From: Amaurobius ferox | Lineage: Eukaryota > Arthropoda > Arachnida > Araneae > Amaurobiidae | Reading direction: 5' to 3' | DNA length: 64,000 nt | Assembly: GCA_951213105.1 (NCBI GenBank) | Contig: OX578140.1 | Coordinates: forward strand, 29,698,780 to 29,762,779 | In this document: positions 10,290 through 20,960 of the stretch, in pieces | Numbering within the stretch: position 1 is the first letter of the stretch | Layout: every line of letters begins with the position of its first letter | The notes under the pieces: generated by a model | The model's database searches: none | What the model saw: the letters and a program-made list of their open reading frames with translations, nothing else | What the model was told of the DNA's origin: nothing | Position numbers and translations under genes: made by a program

Positions 10290-10990
10290 CTTGATAATGA
10301 ACTTGGCAAAATGTAGACGAAAAATATGCAAATTACAAAGTTGGAAAGCATTATCTAATGAGTAGGAATCTATACTAAAACTGTTACAGACGGCATTTAT
10401 ATGTCACATTATGACTATTAGTGAATTGCTTCACTATTCAGGTTTGGGCCAACGGCCGTACCGTGCTGAAAACACCGGTTCTCGTTAGATCACCGAAGTC
10501 AAGCAGCATCGGGCGCGGTTAGTACTTGGTGGGTGACCACCTCGGAACACCGCGTGCTGTTGGCCATCTCGGGTGCGGTATCCCCGTGGTTTGCGCGCTA
10601 GATTTGCACGCTACCACAAATGCCGCCGTGTTCATGCGGAGTACGATCACGTTAAACATGTGGGTCCGTAAGTCCTTCCGAGAGGTTGGTGGTAGGGGAA
10701 GGAGGGTACGGTCCCTGTGGATGCCTCCCCCACTGGGTTCCGGTCTAAATTGGGTGGCACTTCCCGGCCGTCCATACGGTTACCTTACACCTTTCTGGTA
10801 GGTCGGACGGTCTGGGTCTCAACAACAACAACTATTCAGGTTTATAATAATAAACAACATTTTCATGCACAGACATCTATTGCACAGTCTGTTCAAAATG
10901 CCGTTCGTAAGCGAAAATACACATTTGAATTTCAGAAAGAATATCACTGTGCATTTTGACAAGCATTGTAGGCGTTACCGTGTTACAGCA
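10290..10990 (+). repeat. Old dispersed repeat F, interrupted by a 5S-SINE
   Basis: Sequence at 10300-10445 (AATTACAAAGTTGGAAAGCA, TCTAATGAG, then the TSD region) plus 10844-10900 (ATGCACAGACATCTATTG, CTGTTCAAAATG) aligns with 37440-37640 as one unbroken unit. A third relative lies at 36060-36370 and a minus-strand piece at 11045-11150. It is old and non-coding. Confidence 0.55.
10433..10843 (+). mobile_element. 5S rRNA-derived SINE, full-length copy 1 with 13-bp TSDs
   Basis: The element spans 10446-10830 and is flanked by the perfect direct repeat ACTATTCAGGTTT (10433-10445 and 10831-10843). The head, 10448-10564, is 5S rRNA-like: GCCAACGGCCGTACC, ACACCGGTTCTCG, GATCACCGAAGTCAAGCA, GGTGGGTGACC and CACCGCGTGCTGTTGGC are all in the right order over ~117 nt. 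This keeps the internal A-box/C-box type pol III promoter. The second part (about 10570-10620, GGTATCCCCGTGGTTTGCGC) may be tRNA-like. The body is shared with other local SINEs and it ends in CAACAACAACA. No protein is encoded. It resembles the SINE3 class (5S-derived). Confidence 0.92.
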
Positions 10991-11218
10991 TCTAGAAACC
11001 AATAATGAAGTGTACTCATTACATTCCATGTTACTGTCTTGTGCATTCCTGATGTTGATTCAAACTAATTAGATAATGCTCTACAACTTTGTAGACATTT
11101 GTTGACATTTTACTTTTGGCGGGCTTTGTTGCCGAGTTCCTGTTCTTAAATACTTCAATTCTCGTCAGAGGTACTAATTCAAACTATTTTTACTCTGCCT
11201 ATTTTAAGGAGTTATTGG

Positions 11219-11597
11219 TTGGCGCATTAGTGGACGTTGACACCTAATCACACTTTCTGCCAGTCGTCTTCGAATAGCATCCCTTGATACAGGATGCATG
11301 GAGGATGGCAAATGACTTCAAATAGTTGATAGCGACGCCATTGGTGTGGATGTATCTGCTCTCTTATCGGCGTGATCCTCTCGAGCAGTTGTTTATCTGG
11401 GACGTTCTGAGCCTGAAACGGTTATATATGCCTTCTCTGATCCACTATTGCCAACACAGTGCAACTACCATATCCTTCCGACCAAAATGGCGACTGGTAC
11501 GTCTGTTGGACCAATCAGTTTCCTTTAGGCCTGTGATGCAACCTCTCTTTAAATCCGACAATTGTTCATAGCGTCATCGAGTACGTTTCAAGGGCAT
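11219..11597 (-). pseudogene. Tc1-like transposase N-terminal fragment
   Basis: The minus-strand translation begins MPLKRTR and continues CITGLKETDWSNRRTSRHFG and VVALCWQQWIREG, the paired HTH DNA-binding domain of Tc1-like transposases. In a shifted frame it reads GSERPR, a stop, TTARED, then VSRDAIRRRLAESVI and RPLMR, the second HTH region. Two in-frame stops and at least one frameshift are present. The copy ends at about 11219, before the DDE catalytic domain. The same domain layout occurs in the element at 33.4 kb, but the two differ greatly. Non-functional relic. Confidence 0.75.
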
Positions 11598-11979
11598 CTT
11601 TATACACCACTTGCAGTATCAAAGCCGAAAATCCAGTTCCAAATGCCCGTGAGTGAGGACACCGGTTTTCAAACGCATTGCATGTGCTCTATAACAGCTA
11701 TAACATTATTGGCGCAGACAGTTTGATTATTTGCATGAATCTTAAAACGATATTTTCATGCTGAGTCACGCGGCTGTAGCTCGATTTTTTATGAGTACAT
11801 ATATTTTTTGCGCCAGATTGTATTAAATCACCGTAATATGTAACGCCAAAAATAAATGAATACGTCAAAATCATGAACTTAAATGTCGTTTTTAAAACTT
11901 GGTAAAATACATTTTTATAGAATTATGTCACAAAATGTTTATAAGTAATTGTTAATGCCGATTCAAAAAAATTTTTTTT

Positions 11980-14750
11980 TACCTTTCATTCTGTTACTGA
12001 TTATGATACACGTAGATCTAAGCAATTTGCAATATGGGTAAAAGAGAAATTCATATGGGGCCACACTATGTAATTAGTCATATATGCTTTTAGACATAAA
12101 GACCCCCTCACTAGTTATGTGAATTATCATCTGTTGCTGACGTTGATAATCAGTTAGTTGTCTGATTAGTAAACATTGGAAAATCGACATTAATGTCAAA
12201 CATTTTAATTTCTGTATTGCATTGTTAGAGAAATATTTCTACCAGTTTATATGGAGACATATTTTTGAATATATTTGAGAATATTTTCAATAATTACGTG
12301 TAAAAAGCGTATAGTTTTTAGAAGAGTGTTGAGAATGCCATATTGTACAAAACTGAATACTGCATTTGTGCTTTTCTTAAATCTTTTTAAAATTCAATTC
12401 TCTTGATATATTATAGTTCAACTACAAATATGACGTATGTTTACACAGTTTTCAATAGCTCTAAGTGTTTTATTATATTAAAAACGCAAAAATGTTTCTT
12501 TCATGAAAATAGATAACGTTATTTTAGATAAAAGCAAGGTAAATATAGAAGTAACGGATGAAAACTGAACTGAGCTTGACATAAAACAATATCGTATAAA
12601 CAAAACTTTTTCTACGAGCTGAATGTTTGAAATATCTGTCAATAACTCAATTGTTACAGCTTTATTTTAAATATTTCTTCCCAGTATAGTTATAAGAACA
12701 TCAGTTTTAATATTTAGCCATTTCAACATAAACTTCATCCTGAAATTGGTCTTAAGACAAAAAGTTTTGTCTGAAATTGTCATGGTTCTCAATTTAGATT
12801 TAAGGAAAATTGTACAAATTCTACCTTTTGCAATGTTTACATACACGAAATTATATATCGGAAGTCTTAAGAAAATAAATATATGTTTATAGAATTAATG
12901 TAATATTTAACCTCAGGGTATTTTATCATGTTTGCTTTTCATGTTTGCTTTTCACTTTCTTGCTTTTATTCAAAGTTCTATTAAAATCAGCTTCAGTTAA
13001 AGTCTATTAAAGTCGTTTTACTGTATTTCTGTCTATTTACAAGTTTATTAATGATGGGCGGGGTTTAAAACATTCCCAAACGTTAGTGATAGCAAAGTTA
13101 TAATACAGTTACCAGAATTTTTTTTAAATATTAGAAGTACTAATAAAAATTAATACATGTTCACAAAATTACATTAATACATATTCATAGGATTACGTTA
13201 ATTCATGTTTATGTTTGCCATTACCTTTTATTTTCAATGCCAATTCTGCATATTAGAGAACCGGGTTCTCTAGTATGCAAATTACCTTTACATAGACAAA
13301 GAACAATTTGCAAATTGGAACTTTTTTTTGTAAAGTGACCGTATAAAAAGTTAAATTTGTACTCTTTCTATAACATGTTGCGTAATTAAAGCTGACGTAT
13401 TCTGAAAGTCTATCTTCTCTGAACCGTTTATTAAATTGGAAGTTTGGGTCTGCAACCAGTCGTTCAATATTAATTTAGTCGTTAAAGTTTTTTTGTAACA
13501 CCCTCTTTAATGCACAAATCATCATAGTCATCGGCTTGAATGACAACTTTAGAATTTGGAAAATTATATTTTTATATAATTTTGAAGCAAAATTCTAGTA
13601 AGTAATTAATAAGTATAAATAAAAAAGACGATAAATTTTTTGTTTTTATTCTAGCACTGATTGTGATATAAGTATAGTTTGGAATGTAATTTGGAATATA
13701 GATGAGAATTGAGGGAAAATCGATCGATATATCTGCGAGAGAAAATCAAATAGAGTATCATTTTGCTTGGTGACTCATATACTCCTTTAGACGAAATATA
13801 AAGATCCTCATAAGTTAGGTATTAGCGTTTGTTGATTATTATAATTACTTGTTTGATCGGTACCATCTGGAACCCTTAGAAAATCATCATTAACGCAAAA
13901 ACTTTAAAATGTTTGTAACACGTAGTTAGAGAGACATATCTATTACTTTTTAATGTGTTATTTTACGCACAGTATGGCAAGAAATCGTATTTTTACTATA
14001 ATTATTTATAATACATATTTACTAGTAGTTATGAATATCAAACAAAATTGATATCAATTGAACACTTGATGTTACAAGATAAAACAGCATTAGGTATCCT
14101 AGTTAGAAAATATCAGTGCTGGAAATTCAAGACCAAGCTCTGACAATGCAGAACAATTATTATACATCTTCTAACAGAGCTTTGGAATTTTTTTTTTTTT
14201 TTGCATTACAACATCCTATTTAAAAAAAATCTGCTTACTGAGCAATTTGAATTAAGAAAAAATATCCATGTGATTCATGTGATCTCCCTACTCGTGAGTG
14301 AAAGAGATATTCAATTTAGATATATTAGATATATTATTTCGATAGCGTTCATCTTTCTGATTTTTGATGAAATTTACCGAAGAGAAGAATAAACACTGTT
14401 AAAATCATTGTATTATACGAATAAACACCATTTATCTTAAAATTTCCCCAATTATGACTTAATTGGAAGTTACAATAGTTCTAGATAAATTCTAAAATCC
14501 TTGCTTTAAGGAGTTGTGCTCCCTAATCATTTCATCTTTTACGAACCGCTAAACCATGGATCAAGGATATGGATGAATGATTAGTGGATCAATTACTTGC
14601 TTTTATACAAAGCTCTCAAGAACAGAAGTCGTTCCAATGCATTCCTGACGTTTAGAATTTTATTAAAGATGGGCGGGGCTTAAAACTCCCAAACGTTAGT
14701 GATTTCTAAGTTACAATACTTTTACCAGAAACAATTTAAAATTCTTGCTT
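11980..14750 (+). repeat. Degenerate tandem duplication, two ~1.1-1.6-kb units
   Basis: Matching landmarks occur in order in both units. TACTGATTATGATACACG (11996) matches CACTGATTGTGATATAAG (13656). The CTTTTAGACATAAAGACC area (12088) matches CTTTAGACGAAATATAAAG (13783). AAATGTTTGTAACA-type sequence occurs in both. GATGGGCGGGGTTTAAAAC (13053) matches GATGGGCGGGGCTTAAAAC (14666), each followed by CCCAAACGTTAGTGAT. Divergence is high elsewhere. Confidence 0.6.
12100..12890 (+). pseudogene. Gustatory-receptor-like relic, paralog of 1.5-2.1 kb
   Basis: 12160-12260 aligns with 1530-1600 (GTCTGATTAG, AAACATTGG, AAATTGACG/AAATCGACA, AACATTTTAATTT). 12700-12890 aligns with 1935-2090 and translates as FSHFNINFILKLVL, then MVLNLDLRKIVQ, matching FSHFNRKSELKF and MNLNLNFWIIAK. 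Order and spacing are kept but the frame is broken. Classification depends on the 2-3 kb copy being a receptor. Confidence 0.35.
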
Positions 14751-14949
14751 GGAGGAATTTTGTGCTCGGTAACCGCTTTGTCGCCACTATGCTGGTTATT
14801 AGCAAACAGTAATGAAAGGAAGTACGGTTTACTGACGGTGATAGATGATCAGTTACGTAATTTCAATGTTAACAAAATAACCCAATTTTTATCGTATCAT
14901 TATTGTGTACATTTATATGTCTTAAAATTTCATATCTAATTTGATATTT

Positions 14950-15908
14950 TTTCGCTTTCTTAAATTAACTTTCTATGTTTTTAGCAAATATATTTAAATT
15001 TTGAAAAACTTGTTTTATTAAGTGCGGAAATATATTTTCCTGGGATCTCACAGCATTCTAAATCATACGCTATACTTAAGTTAATTTTAGAATTCAGCTT
15101 TTGGGACACATGTTATTTAAATCAATTGATTGAAATGCATCATACAGTTACATTTGGAAACTTTCGTTCTAAACTATCCCATTTTACTGCATTTCAAAGA
15201 ATTTCTGATTTTAAATGGAAACGTTAAATGTCGTTTCAATTGGAGAAAAAAAAAATCATCTCAAAGCGGTTATGGTAAGTAGAGAGGAAAAATTCTCCTT
15301 TTGAAGGGAATTACGACATTGAAGTGGAACAAAGGAGAGAGTAAAAAGAACAAAGAAAAGGAATTTTCTGTAAACCTCGAAACAAGATAAGAAATTATTG
15401 ATTTAAACATCGCACTTGATAGAAACAGTAAGTCTGAACACTAAGTTGTTACTTTTGAAAATACTGAGTCGTTTCTAAAATGATTGATAGTGAATATTTG
15501 GGTTGACATTTGCTAAGATTACTCTAAATGAATTCATAAGCATGGAGACAAAGTGAATGCTGAGTACGGAATGCCATTTACAAGGAAAAATTATTTGTTA
15601 TATGTAAAAAATCCAATACGTTTAGTTGTCCCACAATAAATGATTGAACGAGTATTGTAAAAGACAGTTTTTAGCACAAAAAGGTTTATCCACCTTATAA
15701 TAATCTAAATATTGAAAAAAAAAGTATTTTTAAGAAAATGACATGCTTTAGAATTGTTTGATCCAAAATATTTTATTTTACTTGATTGGTAGCTATAATA
15801 GTAAACCTCAATTACAATTTGAAACATTCTGTGAAAAGGTTAGAATATATAAAAAGAAAATTGTTGAAATGTATTTTGCTCATACGTTAATAAAATAGCC
15901 AGATATTT

Positions 15909-15911
<3 letters not shown>
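14950..15911. other. AT-rich stretch with no gene recognised
   Basis: No open frame of note, no RNA gene and no repeat recognised by eye. Confidence 0.5.

Positions 15912-15960
<49 letters not shown>
15912..15960. repeat. (TA)n microsatellite
   Basis: Nearly uninterrupted TA run of about 24 units. Confidence 0.96.
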
Positions 15961-15964
<4 letters not shown>

Positions 15965-16356
15965 TTTTCTTATTTGATAGAACATACATATGATAATTAG
16001 GTGACTATTATTGCTGTGCAATCTCCTCAATGATCTCCTTCACCAGGACGAAAGTAGTGTGTATCAATTGAAAGATAATATACAATTGCTAAAACAACTG
16101 CAATCAATGTATCTCAATTGAAAGATAAATTATTCAAAAATGTTAAATATCCTCCTAATATTTTTATAATAAAACTGAGAAATATCAGCTTTTACAACAT
16201 TTTCGATAATCACCACATTTTTAATATTATAATATAGTATCAAGGAATGATTTTACATCAAACTCGTTTAAATAAATCAATATATACAAGTATAGACACA
16301 TACCAGAAGTTGCAGGTATCATCTAGGTATTCATCGGAAAGCAAATTACCAGATTA

Positions 16357-16652
16357 AGTCGATAAAGGTTGTTGTTGTAGTTACTCATGACCTGCTGTTT
16401 CGGCGGAGCCGATTCAGGACCAGTGACGCAGGAAAGACACAAGACGAGAGAACAAAGTTTATTACAAGAACGCATCACTGACGAAGGTCGGAGGGGGGTG
16501 CAGCTTCACATTTAGCCGAGGATCCAGAAGGCGGAAGACTGACTTTATCCTCGAGAAACATCCATGCTTTACTCGGGATTCGAACCCGAGCCCACACGAC
16601 AGCAGCCGAAGACGCTATCCACTTCACCGCTTGGGCGGCAGTCGATAAAGGT
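16357..16652 (-). mobile_element. tRNA-derived SINE with perfect 13-bp TSDs
   Basis: The element 16370-16639 lies on the minus strand between perfect direct repeats AGTCGATAAAGGT (16357-16369 and 16640-16652). Its 5' head, read on the minus strand, is GCCGCCCAAGCGGTGAAGTG, then GGATAGCGTCTTCGG, and a perfect pol III B box GGTTCGAATCC. The 3' end is an ACAACAACAAC-type tail. It is about 270 bp long and encodes no protein. Perfect duplications and an intact B box suggest a fairly recent insertion. Confidence 0.9.
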
Positions 16653-17017
16653 ATGATGTATTATATACATTATTTTTCTTCTTATAAGAGGCATCTATTC
16701 CATGAACATTTTCAGAGATCTAACTAGATTTTATCTTTATTTGTTACTATTTGGACAATATAACTCAAAATACGAAGAACGAGTATGTGAGAGCAATGTT
16801 AGGATTTTATAGTCTTTAATCAATAATAGCAAATAAATAATTTTCACAAAGCGGCGGCAATTGCTTTAGAATTTAAACTTGAATTTATGAGGTATTGAAT
16901 TATTTTCAATTTAACGAAATATATAGACCCTAAAGTTGCCCAAATGATCCATTTGTGCTAAATTTTTCGTCGGTTTTGAATAACTCATTGCCAATGTCTC
17001 CTACTTTCGTACCCTAA

Positions 17018-17490
17018 TTATCAAATCCCTAGCTCAATAAAAACAGAGTTTAACGTTTATGCTAATCCCTATGTCTATGCTAATAACGTGTATACTAATT
17101 CCTGAAATGATAGATATTTGGAATCTTAAATTATCATTTGAAATTTCATCATATCATCTTCCTTACAATTAAATTTCAAATGCCTAGCTCAATAAACCTT
17201 TAGTTTCAGTTTTATTCGACGTATTGAATATTTTTACACATGACACCTCATAGAATAATAAATATTTAAAATGGCAATTAACCATGTTGATTTTACCAAA
17301 TATCAAATCCCTGGCTCAATAAATTTGGAATTTGGCATTAACTTTTTTGCGTATAAAATAATAAATAGTATACATTTTGTCCCCCTAAAATAATATAGAT
17401 TAGAAAACAGTAATTAACCATGTTGGTGTCACCATATGATCTACTTTTGTACCAAAGATCAAAACCCTAGTTCAATAAACATGTAGTTTC
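17018..17490. repeat. Degenerate tandem repeat, ~140-bp unit, about 4 copies
   Basis: The landmark TCAAATCCCTAGCTCAATAA and variants recur near 17024, 17178, 17302 and 17458. Several are followed by a TAGTTTCA.TTTTATTCGA block. Copies are well diverged. Confidence 0.65.
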
Positions 17491-18420
17491 ACTTTTATTC
17501 GATAATTCGAACATTTTGGTCTTAAACGATAATTCCTAAACTTTAATACTTTATATTTTTGTAAACTATTAATTATCGGTAGAATTTTTCTTAACTTATG
17601 TATTATATTTTAAGTTTCTACAGCATCTGAAAGTACCTTTTATGCTTGAAAATAACATTTAATACTCTGGAACACCCCCACAGAACAATTATGTCGGCTT
17701 CAAAAGCCTCACTGCAAGCTTCCTATTGGCCGCTTTAGCCATCACGCCAAATTTGTTTGAACTGGTATGAATGGTTTGAATTTGTATCATTGAAAAATAG
17801 ACAGACAACTTTTAAGTATACATTGTTTTGAATTGAAGCTGTCTATACCGTCAATTTTTTTCAATTTCTTGTGCGATTAAAAATTATTTCCTTTTTACTT
17901 TTAATGTACCAATGTTGGGGAGTGGAAGACATTGAAAATCCTGCTTTTTCTTAAAATTTATTTTTTGTAATGTCTTCGGGCGCATGAAAGAAATGTCTTA
18001 AATCTTTTTCAGACATAAAAGTGATGTTAGTTTATGCACGTAGAAGGACCTCTCTCAAACTGTACAGGTAAGAAACACTTACGTAATGAAATATTTTGAC
18101 AGTTTTTGTTTGTAAATCATAGAATTTGAATTAACTATTTTATAAATTGGGGTTTCCTGCTTTTGAGCAAATAGTAATCTGAAAAACAATCTTGATTTTC
18201 CTGGTAATATTACTCCAAGGAAATTGAGAAATCCCAGATTGTGGGATATTTTTAACAACATAACACGATATCAAGTTATTTTTAGCTGAAATTATACATT
18301 AAACAGAAACTGTTTGCACATTTTTAGGGCAAATTTAAAGCAATATAATTAAGATGCGAAATAACAATATTTATTTTCTTAATGCTCTATTCATTCTCTG
18401 AACTACTATTCTACATCTTG
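17491..18420. other. Unassigned AT-rich stretch
   Basis: No gene or known repeat recognised. A minus-strand 60-codon frame at 18079-18261 is low-complexity and unsupported. Confidence 0.4.
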
Positions 18421-18424
18421 AATT

Positions 18425-19030
18425 TCAAGATAGGAGAGCTTTTTTACAGCTTTATATAGTCCATCCATTGTTGTAGGTCTGCATTTATAAAGTCCTTTCT
18501 TAACAAACCAAAATTACAATAATCCACAGTTGACACATCAGAAGACTTTGAAGGAATATGAGCAAGAGGTATAACTTTAATACCCGTATCTTTTGCCGTT
18601 TAAGTTAAAACAATATCTTGGTAATAGGTTGAATTGATTTTGACATTTTTTCTACTTTTCTTAACTTTAATTAATCGTTGTACAAAAAGCCAGCAATAAT
18701 CATAAATCTTTTACTGAAATTTTCTTTTGATTCTTGGAACCTAAATCTTTTTTCCTTCTTTAGAGATAGCAAATCGATATGTTTTTGTTACAGTCATTTA
18801 AATAGATCCATGCTTCATCAATCGTCACAATATATTTCCATCTATCACCGGATAAATGCCTTTCTGTAGAAAATTCTACACCGTGTTCAGAGCTCAGCCA
18901 TATGTCTAGGTAAAAGACGATGTGCTGTGTGCTTTTTAGCTTTTTCAAGATTCAAATCTTTATTTATTATCTTGTTTATAGTCGCTACAGTGGTATTTAA
19001 AGGCACTGTAATTGTTTTTTGAACAACCTT
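18425..19030 (-). pseudogene. Mariner-like transposase relic
   Basis: Pieces of a mariner-type DDE/D transposase can be followed on the minus strand. They run from an HTH linker region (VATINKIINKDLNLEKAKKH, then TAHRLLPRHMAEL) through the catalytic segment (DRWKYIVTIDEAWIYLND, with the first Asp retained) and a YYQDIVLT patch. The last is a degraded C-terminal block (VDYCNFGLLRKDFI), which resembles the (P)D-NP-D...WG-L- motif. Frame changes and stops separate the pieces, and about 130 bp near the second catalytic Asp is unrecognisable. No terminal inverted repeats were found. Confidence 0.7.
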
Positions 19031-19074
19031 TTATTTTAATTGATCTGGTGCTTGTCAGTGTGACGCACTGGCCA

Positions 19075-20000
19075 CTCAAACAGCCGTTGCATATCGGACT
19101 ATCCCGTTCAGTGCCCGCCATAGGAATGTACTCCGTTTTTCAGAATCTCGAAAACCGGATCAGCTAGAAAGTTCAAATTTAGTATGTCATCGTCTTTTGT
19201 GATATATTTCAATTATTTGAATTTTGAATCTTTTCAGGCTAGCACGTCTTCGGCTCGCCACACGAATATACTCATTTTCAGGGAATAACGCGAGAACCAG
19301 AACTGCTAGACAGTATAGATTTGGGAAGCTGTCTTTTGCGGTATATTTTAATTCTTTGTATTCTGAACCTGATGGAGCTAACCTGTCTTAGACCCGCCAG
19401 AGGAATGTACTCGACTTTTGGGGAATAGCTACAAAACCGGTGAGGCCAGAGAGTTTAAATTTAGTATGTTGTCTTTTGTGATATATTTTAATTGTTTGGA
19501 TCTTGAACATTATCGGGTTAGCCCGTCTTGGGCCCTCCATAATAATGTACTTATTTGTTTAGGCATAACCTGAAAACTGGGAACGGTATAGTCCAGAGGT
19601 TAAGGCCTGGGGATTGCACTCGGAGGATGTGAGTTAGATTCTCGAAAATGCAAAAATATCACGGGTGTATACGCAGAGTTCGGGCATGTTAAATGTCTGT
19701 ATCTAAAATTCCTTTCGAGATGTTGGTGGTAGGAAAATGAGGGTACGGACCCTGTGGATGACAACCCACTGCGTTTCTGTCTAAATTATGTGGTTAAAGT
19801 GCTCAATGTGATCCGTGCCCTGTGGTGCGCAGGAGTAGCGTTGAATGACGGCACACTGGTTCTCACTTTAGTTTCTATTTCAATTCAAATTGCCTGGCCA
19901 TTGGAATAACAATACCTGTAATAACAGAAGCAGCTAGATAGTTCATATTGGACATGACGTTGTCTTTCATGCATTTAAGTTACGTACATTTTAATTAATA
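19075..20000 (+). repeat. Satellite E array (~140-bp unit), split by a SINE
   Basis: About four units share CCCGTCTTGGGCCCTCC-type starts, a GGAATGTACTC block, a GAATAAC..GAGAACC block and TTCAAATTTAGTATGT. Landmarks lie near 19133, 19262, 19400 and 19540, roughly 130-140 bp apart. A further degraded unit resumes after the SINE (about 19890-20000). Relatives occur at 53.14-53.76 and 63.03-63.19 kb. Confidence 0.8.
19585..19880 (+). mobile_element. tRNA-derived SINE inserted in satellite E
   Basis: The head resembles a tRNA (GGTATAGTCCAGAGGTTAAG, then GTGAGTTAGATTCTCG at the B-box position). The body contains GATGTTGGTGGTAGGAAAAT and GAGGGTACGGACCCTGTGGA, matching the body of the 5S-SINE (GAGGTTGGTGGTAGGGGAAG and GAGGGTACGGTCCCTGTGGA). 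So different pol III heads share one body. The exact end is uncertain. Confidence 0.7.
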
Positions 20001-20473
20001 ATTTTTTCATATATTTAATATCAGGGAGTACTTTGCAAATAATAAAATAGGTTACTTTAAAAAAATATGTTTTTGCTTTTACTTGTTCTTCCCATAACAT
20101 ATTTTTATTTCAAAAAGTATTTTAATGGCGAAATTTTCAAAAATAAGCCAATAAAGTAAATTTTTCTTCTAAATCTATATGAATAGGGAAGTGATTTTTT
20201 CGTACGATAAATAGATTGTGTTTCGTATAACATTTTTCTGAGGCTACTGACAATAGGTTATGGCCCTATTTGTCGTCTGCGAGGTGACTCTTAATCTTTA
20301 TATTTCAGATCTCGATGCTAAAAGCTTTTATGGATGTATTCTGTCTCGTAAATGGTGCTTTATTGCTACGTCGTGTTATAGGTTGAACACCTCACATTTT
20401 TTGAGTTCTCGAATTTGTTTTTGCCGTAAGAGAATATAAAGTATCCAAATACAAAATGGTGTGAAAATAAGAA

Positions 20474-20960
20474 CGAGTTTTAATAAGAGGTGGTAGTAAT
20501 CATTATGTATTTCACTAATACATAACGAGTTGATAAATCATATTTAAAGGAAAATAATAGCTTTTAATACTTTAGGTATTCTTAATGAGTAAGTTTTAAT
20601 AATAGATGGTAGTAATCATTATGTATTTCACTAATACATAACGAGTTCATAAATCATATTTAAAGGAAAATAACAGCTTTTAATACTTTAGGTATTTTTA
20701 ATGACCAAGTTTTAATTTAGAGAGTTTTAATAATAGATGGTAGTAACATTATGTATTTAACTAATACATAGCGAGTTGATAAATCATATTTAAAGGAAAA
20801 TAATAGCTTTTAATACTTTAGGTATTTTTAATGAGCAAGTTTTAATTTAGCGAGTTTTAATAATAGATGGTAGTAATCATTATGTATTTCACTAATACAG
20901 AACAAGCTGATATAATCTTATTTAAAAGAAAATAATAGGTTTTAATAATTTAGCAATTAT
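20474..20960 (+). repeat. Minisatellite, ~117-131-bp unit, 4 copies
   Basis: The unit starts GAGTTTTAATAATAGATGGT and contains ATTATGTATTTCACTAATAC and TTTAAAGGAAAATAATAGC. Starts lie at about 20474, 20591, 20722 and 20852. Later copies carry an extra AAGTTTTAATTTAG spacer, which explains the length change. Copies are over 90% identical by eye. Confidence 0.93.

Noticed and set aside
10446..10564. A functional 5S rRNA gene
   Set aside because: The 5S-like part lacks a terminator directly after it, continues into a SINE body, and the whole 385-bp unit is bounded by target-site duplications.
10526..10801. A 91-codon open frame
   Set aside because: It lies wholly in the non-coding 5S-SINE; the similar minus-strand frames at 54.8-55.2 kb are the same sequence.
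16560..16639. A true tRNA gene on the minus strand
   Set aside because: The B box is perfect, but the head sits at the start of a 270-bp SINE with TSDs, and acceptor-stem pairing was not seen.
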